Shown piece after piece: positions 1 to 12,790 of a stretch of DNA of 64,000 nt. The notes under the pieces were generated by a model, which had not been told where the DNA came from, did not search any database, and worked only from the letters and a program-made list of their open reading frames with translations. Source of the stretch: Hemerocallis citrina (lineage: Eukaryota; Streptophyta; Magnoliopsida; Asparagales; Asphodelaceae); the NCBI GenBank assembly GCA_017893485.1, contig CM030361.1:312089784-312153783 (forward strand), given 5' to 3'. The stretch's first letter is position 1. Every line of letters starts with the position of its first letter. The position numbers were made by a program, and so were the translations under genes.

Positions 1-2
1 CT

Positions 3-587
3 GCTTGTAGTCATGGTGGGTTAGTGGATGAGGGGATGAGGTATTATGATCTCATGAAGAGGGAGTACAGGAAAATACCGATGAGAATCGAGCATTATGG
101 ATGCTTGGTTGATTTGCTGGGCCGGGCCGGGCGGTTGGAAGAGGCGATGAGTGTGGTTGAGAGCATGATGCCAGTTATGGGACCGAATGAGGTTGTGTTG
201 AGCTCTCTTTTAGCTGCTTGTAGGATGCATGGGAATGTTGGTTTGGCTGAGAGGTTGGTGGGTTATTTGGTGGAGTTGGAGCCTGAAACGGAATCAAAGT
301 TTGTGCTGCTTTCGAATATATATGCTGCAGTTGGGAGGTGGGATGGAGCAGGGGAAGTGAGGAACGCGATGAAGTTTCTTGGGATAACGAAGAGCCCTGG
401 ATACAGTGCTGTTGAGATTGATGGTGCTTTGCATGAGTTTGTGGCTGGAGATAGGTGGCATATGGAGTCTGACGAGATCTATTGTGTGCTTAAGATACTC
501 TGTTCTGAGATGAAGCTGCTGCATTGTGATGGTTATGAGACTGAAGTTGAAGCATTCAAAGGCAGATATGCTGATGGAGAAGGATAA
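3..587 (+). CDS. Pentatricopeptide repeat (PPR) protein, PLS class with E/E+ tail, C-terminal part
   Basis: The reading frame is open from the window edge, so this is the 3' end of a longer gene; the GTG at 24 is not a start. The first residues (ACSHGGLVDEG) are the end of a typical PLS-type repeat. A further repeat follows (YGCLVDLLGRAGRLEEA), then an E motif (LLAACRMHGNVGLAERL, LLSNIYAAVGRWDGAGEVR) and an E+-like segment (GYSAVEIDGALHEFVAGD). No DYW deaminase domain follows before the TAA at 585-587. Proteins of this class normally act in mitochondria or plastids as sequence-specific RNA-binding factors, usually in C-to-U editing, recruiting a DYW partner when they lack their own. The target cannot be read from this fragment. 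No frameshift or stop is seen, so it is probably functional. Confidence 0.9.
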   Translation, partial: ACSHGGLVDEGMRYYDLMKREYRKIPMRIEHYGCLVDLLGRAGRLEEAMSVVESMMPVMGPNEVVLSSLLAACRMHGNVGLAERLVGYLVELEPETESKFVLLSNIYAAVGRWDGAGEVRNAMKFLGITKSPGYSAVEIDGALHEFVAGDRWHMESDEIYCVLKILCSEMKLLHCDGYETEVEAFKGRYADGEG

Positions 588-3066
588 ATGCTACAGGTTA
601 GAATTAACATTTACACAAAATTTCAATTTCCTTGTATGATTTAGAAAGTGCATGCTTTAGTTAGAAATGATTAATGTCAAACTAGCTGCTTCAGACCATT
701 ACCGAGATTTTGAACTGTAATTGATAATATATGCTAGAACACTTGCATTTTTTTTTGGCAGACAATAAAAAAAAATCTCTAGCATTCTCCAGAAATTCAT
801 TGGCCCGATGAAAAGAAAAACTTTCTGAAACAATTGATTGTGAAGAGTAGAAGGTGACAGATGGTGTATTTGAACTTCTATGCGGTGAAACAATGCATTT
901 CTTCAATTAGATTGGAAGGAGTTTGTCGAAGCACGAAGCACATCAAATACAGAGGATAATCTACTGATTTCATGTATGAAGCAAGAGTTACCTTCATAGA
1001 CAAACTCCTTTCAACCAAATTGAAGAGATTGATTCACTCCTTACAAGTTCTATATGCCATGTTTTACCACCAGGCCCTGATGGAATAATTTGCAAGCAAA
1101 CAAAATCGTAACAAGTAATATAGTTTAAAAGAAAAGAGTGTCGAACCCACAAAGACTAATTATTTTATTGAGTATCGAAATTTACCAAATTATTTACTAT
1201 TTCAATAACCGAAGATTAAATTAAATTAATTTAAAGGAAAAACTAAATTTATTAAAAATAACGAAATCTAAAATTTTTAGGGTTTATTACCAGCAGCACT
1301 CTGAGGCTTTCGGTTTCACCTAGCTAATCTCACACAATTCATAATTCCATGAAACTCAAACTCTACTCTTCCGAGTTGTTAACAGAATCCCCTAATTATT
1401 CAATGTCTACTCTCGAATAACACCAAATATATCCCCAACTAATAATTCGTCACATCTCTATGCGAATTTAATTATTTGAAGATTCATCAAGTTCTGTGGA
1501 TTTCTTCAAAGTCACATTAATTGCGGTAAATTATCTCTAATTTTGCTTAGTTAATAGTGTTTATGATGTAAAACTAATCCTAAAATATAGAATTTCCAAG
1601 ATTTTTAATGGAATAATTTTACCAACACGTAGTGCGGATCAAAGTTATAATTTTTAAACAATTAATTAGTGTGATGGATTTTCAAGAACTGAATCACATT
1701 TGACAATCCCAATTAATAATTCAACTTTACAATCAATAATTAAATCTCTAAGTGTTCTCAACAAGTAAAAAATTCAATATTGATTTGTACTCTAATTAAG
1801 TAAGTGGAACGCTCAATCTTAATATTTGTGGACGACAGAATATCAAATAATATAATAGAGATGAACGGCAGTATAGCACAAATATTTAAAAGTGGAAAGA
1901 GTATACCGAGTGCGAAGAAATCAACATAGATCTTGGAAGAGCACAACAATGGCAGCAACAGCTTCAAGAGCAATGGCGGGGGTGGTCGACGGAAAGAGAG
2001 GAGGCCAGGGATTTTCGATCGGGTGCTTTGGTGACTTGGACGAGGGGCAGAGCTCGACGGGGGCGACGCGGTCGAGGGTCGCCGGAGGTTGGAGAGCTTG
2101 ACGGGAAGGTTGAGCAACCAAAGGGGGGGATCCTCGGGTCTGAATGTCAACAGGGAAGGAGGAGCAGCGGGAAGATCAACGGGATTGGGGCTGGGCGAGG
2201 GCGTCGACTGGCTGAGCTCGACGGCTGGGAAAGTCATCGGAGGTGGTTGATTCGGGGCTGAGGAAGTTGGGGTTGGCTGCAGAATGGGGAGAGAGAAAGA
2301 TGAATTAGGGATTAGGTTTTGTTTTGGGGATTTGAGAAATTAGGGTTTGGGTAATTTTATTTGGGAATTTTAATTTGAGGGTAGATTTTAGAGTTAATCA
2401 CTAACCCTAAAATTATATTAGGATTTATCACAAATCTTAGTAATTTGAATCTCACTTGTATCACACAAAGAGAGAGAAAGAGCAACAACTCAACACAATT
2501 TTTTTAATCAAGAATGACATATTTTCTCATTAATCTTAAGGCCTATAAATAGGCTCAAAATACATCTTCATACAAATCTCAAAATATTCTCAGAATCTCA
2601 AATACATAAAAATGATTACATATGGCTATAATTGCCGAAAACAAATATGATACTGAAATAAAATCTAAACAGAATAGATGTCCTCATCAGTTTAATTCTA
2701 AACTTCTAACTCACAATGATTCAAGATATCAAACAAAAATTTGCAAGAAAATTGTAAGCATTAAGAACAGAAATTAAACACACCGACATGGAAAAGTAGA
2801 AGAATAAAATAACATGAATTCAAATTATGTTTTCAAAACTAGGCTACATCGAAGCCCTAGAAAAATAAAATTAGTTCATGACAAATTTGCAACTGATAAA
2901 CATCTTATTGGATTGCGTGATAATAATAAAATAGAAGAGAAAAGAAAGAATTCGTTTTGCTGTTGTTGCTTGAGACCGGAATTAAAGCAATTAAAGTCGG
3001 GATTTCTCCAGAAAAATCAAATCTCAGGCTTTCTCCAAAAAAATCAATTCTCGGGATTTTTGCTAT
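588..3066. other. Intergenic AT-rich DNA, no gene recognised
   Basis: The first part is presumably the 3' UTR and downstream flank of the PPR gene. From about 1130 the sequence reads like degenerate transposon DNA, including a tgtcgaacccac motif common in plant repeats. A G-rich patch at 1890-2300 holds overlapping short ORFs on both strands with low-complexity protein and no recognisable domain. I see nothing supportable as a gene. Confidence 0.5.
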
Positions 3067-3545
3067 GAAGCACGGATACGGGTACGGGGTGCAGGTACGA
3101 CACAACACGGATACATGGATACGTGAATTTACAAAAAAGTAGGATACGGGTGCGTTGTGGGTACGTTAAATATAAAATAATTTATATTATATTTATAGAT
3201 ACAAAAATATTTTTCTTGTTAAAAATGCAAACATTTAAACCATTCCATAGAACTATAAGAATATATTATAATTATGAGCATTTTAGAGAAAAGAAATGAT
3301 AATCTAACTATCAAATCTTTGGGTAGTCTTGTTTGGTGTTTGAGCATAATTGTAAACAACAAACTTCTGAAATTACTCTAGGATCCCATGCATTTATCTA
3401 AATATAATTGTGTCTAAAAGTTATGAAAAATGCATTTAAAAAATTGGGTGCTCCTTGGGTACGCACCCGGGAGTACCCAAGGAGTATCGGCCCCCGATAC
3501 GCACCCGACACGGGTACGTCGACCGTTTGGAAATATCCGTGCTTC
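3067..3545. mobile_element. Short element with terminal inverted repeats, non-autonomous
   Basis: The left end GAAGCACGGATACGGGTACG is matched in inverted orientation at the right end, which reads ...ATATCCGTGCTTC. About 12 bp are perfect, and the subterminal DNA on both sides repeats GGTACG/GGATACG-type motifs. The interior is AT-rich and non-coding. Length (479 bp) and structure fit a non-autonomous DNA transposon. No target-site duplication is clear (flanks gctat / ctagg), so the superfamily is unassigned. Confidence 0.6.
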
Positions 3546-3589
3546 CTAGGATGTAAGTGACTTAGATAGGATTTGTCCCTCTTACATAA

Positions 3590-4908
3590 CATGAGCGATA
3601 TCTATGAGCCCCTTGATTGAGTGAGACTACAAAATGCATGCCCGTGCTCAAATGAGTCAATATGAGATATTGAGCTCATTTGTTTTAGCAAGTCTACTTG
3701 GACTTCAAGAAACCAAAGATTGAACTATATAAGGGTGACACGCTCTATGTCTTGTGTTCAATTAAGATATCTGGACAAATGGACTAGACTACATGGTAAC
3801 ATTGGTCATGGATAGGTTATGTATAATCACTGACATTTCCGTTACTTGAGTAGCAGTGATGTATTGCTAGATACTGCTCACGGTTCGTAATATTAGAATA
3901 TGATTTTAGTATTACTGTCAACGTAATGAGAACGTACAGGGTCATTCACTTAAAATACATCGAAATTGGAATTTAAATTCATAAGATGAATTTAATTGGG
4001 GATCCAAGTAAGACTTGGAATCCTGACATTCGTTGGACATTTAATTAGATTAAATGGGCTAACTAAAGTTTAAAGGCCCACACACGAATCTGAATCAGGT
4101 CAGATTGTAAGTCCAACTGTCTCATTACTCTCTTAGGGTTGATTTTCTGCACTTATATATATATGATACGTATTTGTTGAAATGCGACACATGAGAAAAT
4201 CCTAGCCGTCACAAAAATTGTGAGAGAGAGATCGTGAGGAACATTCCCTTCCTGCAGCTAGCACCGCGGTGTGATGGAAAGCTTGTTTGATCCGTTCAAT
4301 GTGGTGACCGTAGAGGCACCGCAATATTGTAATGCTATGATCGGCATACTGTGGAGACAACAGATCCATCTTCAAGGTATAACTTCTAAACACAATTTAT
4401 GGTTTTCGCATGGATCCATGGCTAAGTTTCGATATTTTTTTTGTAATTTTTCCGATGTGTATTTAATCTGAGATTACCCTCGAAACCTAACATCTTCAAC
4501 TCCAAGTCAGATCGTACGGCTTATATTCTGTTACTTATTCTACAGGTTATATCAGACGATTGAGAATCAAGATTAACCTAGAGTTCTCTTTATTCTTCTA
4601 TATATTGTAATCTTCTCCAATATAAGAGATTTGTACTTCATTGATAATTTCTCCGTTGCAATGAGAAGCTTAAGAGAGAGTGAATCATTAACTCCTTGTA
4701 ATCTCTTCTAGTTGAATATTATATCTCCCTATATTTTCATTCGGATTAAACAAAAGCTAACCGGGATAAATTCTCGTTGTGTTTGTGTTGGATTGGTGGA
4801 TCTATTTGCTTGGGTGTCCATTAACTCGTCTCATCTACTTCGACTTCTTCGTTACTCTATTTAGTTCCGTTGCGCTACCGGTGTGTTTGTAAACACCACG
4901 TCCCAACA
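3590..4908 (+). other. Possible degenerate copia-type LTR retrotransposon remnant
   Basis: The style of this stretch (ttgctagatactgctcacgg; aagacttggaatcctgacat; a pyrimidine-rich tail ending cgtcccaaca at 4908) resembles LTR and LTR-adjacent DNA of plant copia elements. No reverse transcriptase or integrase is encoded, and I could not pair two LTRs or a target duplication. From 4909 to 5379 I see no gene or clear repeat. Confidence 0.25.
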
Positions 4909-5447
4909 GGTTCTCTTATTTCAAAGGACATAATGTTAATCGTCAAAAACTCTAAAAATCAACAAGTCACACTCGTTGATGATGTTGTTGCTCCTGGGAA
5001 ATGATAACGTTGATTTATCGTGAGACTAATCAACCACTGTGCCATGTTAAAATTGATCGTGTTGATGTGAGGTTTACCAGTGCTTATACTGACAACAAGT
5101 CCCTTCCATAACGAACAAAAAGGTATCTTGACAGACCATCAGTGCCGGAACTATCTTTGGCCGAGGCAACAGTTTACGGTTTCGAAACGGAGGACCTATG
5201 TAGAAGGACGTTCAAATGGATTAGTTTTCTACATAAATTTTATGTGGATTGTTGGTATAACAAACTTTAAAATGTGCGGATGAAGTTATTTTGTATGTTG
5301 GTTGCATGTCAATTGCAACACGTGTTTAGTTTTACAGTAGACTATAGATTACCTCAGGTGCGATAATGCACATATTGTTAGAGCATCCACTATCGTTGGA
5401 ACTATGTTGTGCAAAATTGGTATTTGGAAAATAGTTTTTATAGGAGA

Positions 5448-6001
5448 CTAGATTTGCCCGTGGGCACGTGCCTACGGCACGTCTTCGGAACGATACAACA
5501 TATGAAAAGCCTTGTAAACAGTAAAACAACAATTATGTAGCTCAAGTTTGAACAGTATGATAATAATTAGTTGTAATTAAAAGTCCATATTTCCATTAGT
5601 ATATGTTGAAAAATAATTATAAATGAGGGTATAAAATTCAACTTCTTAGAACTTTGAGGGTTTAAAATGATGAAATTTAACTATTGAAGATATATTTGTT
5701 ATTTTCAATGTAATATGAGCAATTAAAAAACATAAAAAATCTGAAAATTTACAAACATGAAATTTGAAAATCTAAATTTCTGAGTAATTAGAGAGAATGA
5801 GAGAGAGAGAGATAGATAGAGAGAGATAAATAAGTAAATAAATAAATGAGTTGTTTTTTTTGGAGGGGGGTTTGAATTTGAGTTTTGAGGTTTGAAATTT
5901 TGGGAGGGAAATGTGTTTTGTGAGGTTAGATCTGAGCCTTTGATTTTGGGGGGATTGAAGGAGAACCACTTGATAGCTTTCTTTGTGTTTTATTATATAG
6001 A
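5448..6001 (-). mobile_element. Non-autonomous Helitron (first of a head-to-tail pair)
   Basis: On the minus strand the element starts TCTATATAATAAAACACAAAG at 6001 and ends with a hairpin (TGCCC-AC-GGGCA) followed by AAATCTAG at 5448. The flanking base is T, as expected for Helitron insertion between A and T. The start TC, the 3' hairpin and the CTAG terminus are the defining Helitron features. There is no Rep/helicase ORF. Confidence 0.7.
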
Positions 6002-6442
6002 CTAGGTTTGCACGTTGACACGTGCCTACGGCACGTTTTCGGAACGACACACCTTGTTTGATCATATAAAATAGTTTTGGAGATCCAGCAAATTAATTGA
6101 AGTAGCCAACATAGAGCAAAAAACATATTATATGATTTTATTGATTTTTTTTTGAATTATTTTAAAAGTTTTTAAATTTTAAATTTTTTTTATTTAGATT
6201 TTTTATTTTAAAAAAAAATTTAAAATTTCTATTTTCTTAATTTTTTGAATAGAATAGGGAGGCAGAGCGAGAGAAAAAATTTAAATAAATATAGGAGTTG
6301 TTTTGGGTGGGGAATTTGAATTTGAGTTTTAGGGGGAACTTTTGGGGGGAAAATATGTTTTGTGAGATTAGATCTGAGCCTTTAATTTTTGGGAGATTGA
6401 AGAGAGCCACTTGATATCTTTCTTTGTGTTTTATTATATAGA
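6002..6442 (-). mobile_element. Non-autonomous Helitron (second of a head-to-tail pair)
   Basis: The minus strand starts A|TCTATATAATAAAACACAAAG at 6442 and ends ...CAAACCTAG at 6002, directly abutting the start of the neighbouring Helitron. About 200 bp at its 5' side (6240-6442) closely match 5780-6001 of the neighbour, so both belong to one family. The hairpin GTGCCGTAGGCAC lies near the 3' end. Non-coding. Confidence 0.7.
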
Positions 6443-6845
6443 TAGTTGCAATCATTAATGCCAAAATTTGGATGTGTATAAAAATTTTAAAAATCAGACG
6501 GGACATTTTCCGTCTCACCCTTTTTTTTTATAATAAATATAGAAAATATCGTATGGAGGAACTTATTCCGTCCGACATTTAAAAAAAAGAAATTCTTGAA
6601 CATGTATTATTAAAAAAAAATAGACAGACGTCCGTCCATATTAAAATTTAAAAAATAGTAATAATAATTAGACGGAGCAAGATATTTTGTCTGGTATATT
6701 TTTCATATTTTTAAATTCTCTGCCATATTTGGAAGGGTACTGTTACTTTCTATCACAAATTTTGAGTATATAGCCAACGATAGTGGGCTATCGTTGGCCA
6801 AATTTTGTAAAACTTGGATATTTGGCCAACGATAATGGATGTTCT

Positions 6846-7270
6846 TGATTGGTTATTTTTCAGTGGTTGGTTTGTATATATTACATCAACTTAATAATTG
6901 CATGTAATTGCCTGATTTGATTTATTTTAGTTTGATGGTTGTTGTAACTCTGACTTTAAAATGTGTAGTGGAAATTATATTTATTATTTTTGTAATATAT
7001 AATTTTATGTAGATGGTTTTTATAACTTCATTTTAAAAATGTGTTGACTGCTGAGTGTGTGTTGGGGAAATGCAGCATCCTATATATTTATTTATAAAGT
7101 TTCCTTAATTATACTAATCTTTCTCTTTGATTTAGCTTATCTTTAATCTCATTTCTATTTCTTCCAATTTCATATGTACTTTTATGTAGGATGGATTCTT
7201 AAAATTCTAATTATACATGATTTTCCAAATAATATGATATAAAAAGAATGCCCATCTCGTTAACAGTTAT
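6846..7270. other. Intergenic DNA, nothing recognised
   Basis: AT-rich sequence without a supportable ORF, repeat or regulatory signal. Its last five bases (gttat, 7266-7270) form the left half of the target duplication of the next element. Confidence 0.5.
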
Positions 7271-8139
7271 TGTCACGCCTCTCTTCCCAATATACAGAAT
7301 CACGAGCACACAATTAAGGTCCAACAAATGATACAATCATTCCAAATTACATCATACATAAGTTGTACGGTCATAAGCCCAACAATAAATTATATCCACG
7401 CATGTAATAATAATGATCACGTGAACAATAATAGAATTAATTTTATATAAATAATCATCATCTGATGTACATAAACTTCGGGTCAAAATGCCCGAGAACA
7501 TAATAAACTGAAGGAAATGCAATGCAATACATGATTCGCTACGACTAGCTAGAGAAAGTAGCGACTAAGAAATAAGATAACACAAGCAACTCTATTATGG
7601 CCTTCTAGAAAGGCTGTTCATCAAGTCCCTTTGGTATCATGATTTGTGTCTGCACAAACGTCATCTGGGGTGGTAGAATGTCCGTTAAAGCAAGCTTCGG
7701 ACAACAAGTAGCATTAAGCAGTACGATAATAAAACAGTAAAATATAATGTGGAATGAAATAAGGAATAGCAATGTAAGAACTGAAATTGTATGATCATGC
7801 ACAATGCAATTCCTACATGGTGATTGTAAGAACATTAAATCATGACTGTAAAGTATAATCGATCTATAATCGGTGATGCAGTGATCGGTTTATCAATAGT
7901 CGGTATCTGTATCAATAATCGATAATCGGTATTAGTGTCAATAATTAGTGTCAATCGTACAACCTTGGTCTATTAGTTTTTATCTATCTAATGCACCCAA
8001 TCCTGTGTTCCAAATCACAGGTTCGGGTGCATAACAATCAAGTGAATGCTTGGACTTGAATAGTAAAGTCTATAGGATCATGTACTCTTATCTTCCAAAG
8101 ACAGTAATCGGTAAGCAGTAAGTAGTAATCAGTAATCAA

Positions 8140-9013
8140 CTAGCGTTACCCTGTGCAAATTGCACAGACAAATAATTTTAATGAACTCATAAAATTATAT
8201 AGAACTTTAAAAAAGTGTGCGAGAATTGAGAGAAATTAATTCTTAAAGTGTATAGTTTAGTAAAATCTATCCTAAAAAATATGCTCATATATAGTTCGGC
8301 CTTTGTATACATCATGACCGGCAACATTCAAGCCTTGACCCATCTCATCTCAACCCTCCACTCCCCTCTTTCCAAATTTACATCCTATCAGATGCCATAT
8401 CACTCATCTCCTGTGTCTCCACTGTCTTCGACCACAACGACGTCCCATTTTCCAATATCCTCCTCCGCCTCTCCGTTCGCCTCACCCTACTCTCCACCAT
8501 CTACCTCCATACAAAATCTCATTCTTGGATTCGATACTACAGTCATTTAAATTTCAGGATTTCAAAAACACAAATTAAAAATTAAAAAGAAAATGAGGTA
8601 GTAAATTAGAGTTTCAAAAATTAGTACATACACCATACATAGATACAATTGATTTAGTTGAGCAAAAATTTTCAAAATCATTTGTTCACAAACACATTAT
8701 GTGCTACATAGACATTTCATCAAACACTTAAGGAGCAAAGCATAGTTCTAATTATTAAGTTCCATATTTATAGGTTTGGGGCATTTATATTTTTTTAATA
8801 AAAATGTGCGTACTGCACGTGTTAATAAATGTGAATTTCTCATTTCTCTCTCCTTCTTTATTTCAAAATAGAGAGAGGAGATAGGTTAACACTCTCTCTC
8901 CTATTAGTATAATGTGATGTGCACGTGTTTAGGAAGTGGGAATCCCTATTTTTGCTCTCCTTTCTCTATTTCAAAATGGAGAAAGGTAAGAGGGTATACT
9001 TATTAGCTTAAGA
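8140..9013 (-). mobile_element. Non-autonomous Helitron inside LTR copy A
   Basis: The minus-strand 3' end carries the perfect hairpin CTGTGCAATTTGCACAG followed by GGTAACGCTAG, with T as next base (8140-8170). The other boundary is set by comparison with LTR copy B. Copy B runs through 'atcactatttcaggaaacacgag' at this place, while copy A is interrupted between atcaa (8139) and tatag (9014). The 5' end then reads TCTTAAGC. Length 874 bp. ORFs inside are low-complexity and not recognisable. Confidence 0.6.
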
Positions 9014-11104
9014 TATAGTATAATAATACGGGAAACACGAGCCCCAGTCCAAGTACACTCTCATATATTATTCACTGCTAAGTTGTATCATTTACGACCC
9101 CGACTTGTCATTCTTTTATTATAGTTAGTCATGAATGTGCGGTATGTGCAATCGGTGGTGGAACAATAGTATCAAAGGCGGTAATCAAGAGAATATCAAG
9201 ATTTGAATGCAAATACATAATATAGATGAAATTTATCAACATACTATGTCGGTACAATTCATTAACACAAGAATATAGTCAAGGGACACCAACTATAAAT
9301 TTGGACAGCAGTACATCAACACTAAAACTTACTTTTCCACTGCTACGAAAATGCAAGTCTAATTTCATCATATATTTTAAAAAGTAGACTCTTCCAAAAT
9401 CAACGCCTACCCACTCGATGAATTCTAAGTCCAATAGCTATACAGCCATGTCTACCAATCTGTTTTTTACATGTCAAGTGCACAGGAATAGGGTTATATT
9501 ATAACTCTTACAAATCTATTGCAATATTATTATCAATTCATACAAATATAATAATCTGACCTCTAATGATGTCGAGTAACACTCAAATTTTTCTCAGATC
9601 AAAATTCCACAAAAAGTTTATCGTTTCATGTGATTTACCGGAACAATATTTTAAACAACAATTTGAAAAATTAGACGCACTTGCACTAAATCCTCAATAT
9701 CTCACAAACTACAAATCTATTTGTGAATTTTTTTTTTGGATTCTACACTTGAAAATCTACATTATGCATATATATAAATCTTAGTTTGCCCACAGAAAGC
9801 TCGGTCTAACCTCAATACAAAATCAGTCAGTTGTAGGTTAGGAAATCTGAAGTACAAGAAATATGTCTAGGAAAAATATTTATCCACAAACATGAATTTA
9901 TAAAGTTCTAACATGCAATAATTATAACAATACACATCGATACATTTTGAGATAAAATTTATGACATGATATTCATCTAGATTCTTGATTATAAGCTTGT
10001 GTATGCAATATGGTTTCATGGGAAAAAATGATTGTAGGGATTTTTCTACTAATCCGATTTAGAGAGAAATCAATAAGGAACGATTCAACACATGAATATA
10101 CCACTCAGTTCAAGATTTGAATAGATTAACATGGTATGAAAAGGAATAGAATTCTACAATACGATAGTTTGAAATATTAATAAAGAACCACTTGCTATGA
10201 GTCAATAGAAAGAAAGATAGGACGCTAGCTTCGTTTAGACAGAATCTTTCGTGTGCGTAGAAACTCCGCGGCTTGTCACTTGTGCTCTGATTCGTGCTCG
10301 ATCTCATACTCTGCTTTCAGCAAGAGAGGACAGCATGAACGGTGGCAAGAATGTCAGATTCGGGGTCAAAGTGGATCGGATTTGGATTGGAGTTGGTGAT
10401 GGAGAGGCTGATTGGGTGGAAATGATGGACGTTGATGTTCGAGAATGGTGGTGGAGTTTGGTTGTGGTGGTGGAGTGCGGGAAGGAGAGGAGTTCAGGGC
10501 GGAGAAGGATGTTGATGGGTTCGGGATGAATGGAAGCAAGGAGTTCAGGATTGAATGAGGCAATGGAGTTCATGTTTAAATGTTTGGGAATGGAGGCAGT
10601 GGTGTTCGAGATGGAGGTGGAAGGAGTTGGAGGTCAGGAATTAAATGGAAGCATGGAGTTCTGGATTGAATGAGGCAATGGAGTCCGGGGTTAAAGATGT
10701 TTGGGAAATGGAGGCAGTGGTGTTCAGGATGGAGGTGGAAGGAGTTGGAGGTCGGGAATTGAATGGAGGTGGAGTTCAGGATGGAGGTTAGGGGTGGAAA
10801 TAGGCCAGGCCAGGCCAGACTTTTTATTGAACAGCCTGGGCCTGTTTCACAAAAATTAGGCCCAAGCCTGGCCTATTACCTGTGATAGGCTTTTTTTGTA
10901 GGCTTGGCCTGGCCTTTTTAATAAATAGGCCTGGCCTATAAGCCTATTTAAGCCTACAAAACATATTTTAACAAATGAACACATTATCTCTACAATAAAA
11001 CACATTATCTCTACAATAATTATTTTCTTGTTCAGTTGTTTGGTTCACAAGGGGAGGGAATGGATTTTATAATAAAATTACTTTTATACCCTTTTGCATA
11101 TAAT

Positions 11105-11530
11105 AAGAGCATGAAGTATCAAATTTTGTCAGCTCAGAACAATCAGAGACAGAGCATGAAGTATCAAATTTTGTCAGCTCAGAACAATCAGAGACAGAGC
11201 ATGAAGTATCAAATTTTGTAAGCTCAGAACTAACACAAACAGAGCATGAAGTATCAAATTTTGTCTTCTGAGAACAAACAGAAACACATCATGAAGTATC
11301 AAAATTTGTTAGCTCAGAGCCTCGGAACAATCAGAAACACAGCATGAAGTATCAAATTTTGTAAGCTCAGAACAATCAGAGAAAGAGCATGAAGTATCAA
11401 ATTTTGTCAGCTCAGAACAATCAGAGACAGAGCATGAAGTATCAAATTTTGTAAGCTCAGAACTAACACAAACAGAGCATGAAGTATCAAATTTTGTCTT
11501 CCGAGAACAAACAGAAACACATCATAAAGC
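11105..11530. repeat. 45-bp tandem array inside the hAT element
   Basis: About ten copies of a unit beginning agcatgaagtatcaaatttt occur at 11111, 11156, 11201, 11246, 11291, 11344, 11389, 11434, 11479 and 11524. The spacing is 45 bp except one 53-bp unit with a small insertion. Variants recur in the same order (gtcagctc, gtaagctc, gtcttc), which implies that blocks of several units were duplicated together. It lies just downstream of the transposase 3' end. Confidence 0.85.
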
Positions 11531-11661
11531 ATTAAGTCTTCAAGATAATCTCCTGTTCTTGTTCAAACACCTTGAAAATAAGAAACAATTTTATTATTAG
11601 ATGCATAACAAATCTTAAAATGTATAACAAAGTGCTTAATGTAATAATTAAAATTTATACC

Positions 11662-12790
11662 TTTTTTTTCTTCAAATCATACTTGTTGCGAAGCCAATCC
11701 CCACCACAAATAAGTGCTGCAATAGATTCTTCATTTAGTTTAGAACGATAATCATCAATAACTCTTCCAGCAACACTGACTCTGATGCAACTGTTGAGAT
11801 TGGAATAGCTAGTATATCAGCTGCCATCTTTGATAAGATCTTATATTTTAAGCTATTGTTTCTCCACCACTCCAATGCGCTAAAAGAATTAGAGCTATCA
11901 TCAGGGATATAAACGCTCTCCTCGAGGTAAGTTTGTAACTCTGATTTGAATGGGGGAACAACTTCCTTTTTACGAACAATGCTCATGATATGATCAAATC
12001 CAGTGACTACAACATTAGAATGTGAAGATGAGGAGTTACTATCTCCAGTATCCTTTTCACCAGCTGCATTAGTGGTTGTCTCTTCTTTAGCCAATTCGAC
12101 ATACTCATCATACAACATTTGCAATGAAGTCATCACCTTATCCACATTCTCTTTAGCCACGCTTTCAGGTTTATATATCAAGGGAAAGCATATGTTAACG
12201 ACATGAAATTTGCATCGTGGATCCAAAACACTAGCAATGGCCATCAAAATATTACATTGCCCCCAATATTTGTCAAACTTTGATTTCATTTGGGCTGCCA
12301 TATTTCTCATGAATTCATCTTCATCATCTATTGCTTTATCAATTTCTTGTTTCACTCTCCAAACTTCAGGAAGATACAAATTAGCAGTAGGATACTCACT
12401 ACCTGAAATGACAAGAGTGGCAAGATTGAATACCTCTAGAAATTGGCAGACTTTCTTGACCTTCTCCCAATCCTCATTTGATGGCGCATAATCATAATGC
12501 GGCTCTCTTTCATTATAAGCTGGAAAAGCAATCTGAAACTTCAATGCAGTGGAAAGCATGTGAAATGTAGAATTCCATCTTGCTGGACAATCAATGATGA
12601 GCTTTGTTTCTTTCAAGTGCTTCTGTTCTAAGACATCACAAAAGGCCTTCAACCTTGAATCATTGTAATTAATGAATTTAACAGTTTCACGAACATTGTG
12701 AATGATATCCTTGATCTTACCGAGACCATCCTACACCAACAAATTTAGTATATGCGCACAACATCTAACATGAAACAAAGCACCATGAAG
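11662..12790 (-). pseudogene. hAT transposase, C-terminal half (RICESLEEPER/DAYSLEEPER-like)
   Basis: The main open stretch (11735-12652) reads CPARWNSTFHMLSTALKF, ASVLDPRCKFHVV and ALEWWRNNSLKYKILSKMA, then ILAIPISTVASESV. These are landmarks of the plant hAT catalytic region and the C-terminal dimerisation domain. Upstream the same frame continues (HVRCCAHILNLL) but is broken by TAG at 12731-12733, where family members have a glutamine. After SESV the frame shifts; the continuation (GRVIDDYRSKLNEESI) lies in another frame, down to a probable splice donor near 11662. The N-terminal part with the BED zinc finger is missing. It cannot make an active transposase. Confidence 0.85.

Larger units (their letters stand above)
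5380..6845. mobile_element. Terminal-inverted-repeat element carrying two nested Helitrons
   Basis: The left end AGAGCATCCACTATCGTTGG is mirrored at the right end, whose reverse complement reads AGAACATCCATTATCGTTGG. Near the right end is a further internal inverted copy (ccaacgatagtgggctatcgttgg, 6774-6797). Removing the two Helitrons (5448-6442) leaves roughly 470 bp of non-coding element. Such GAGCATCC-type ends are known in plant non-autonomous DNA transposons. The target duplication is not clear, so the superfamily is left open. Confidence 0.5.

Noticed and set aside
1758..2261. 159-aa Pro-rich ORF and its partner on the other strand
   Set aside because: No domain, no conserved start context, and repeat-like surroundings.
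10251..10573. Overlapping ORFs with Trp/Val-rich or Ser/Pro-rich protein
   Set aside because: They lie inside LTR copy A in a GGTGG-repeat patch; no recognisable domain.
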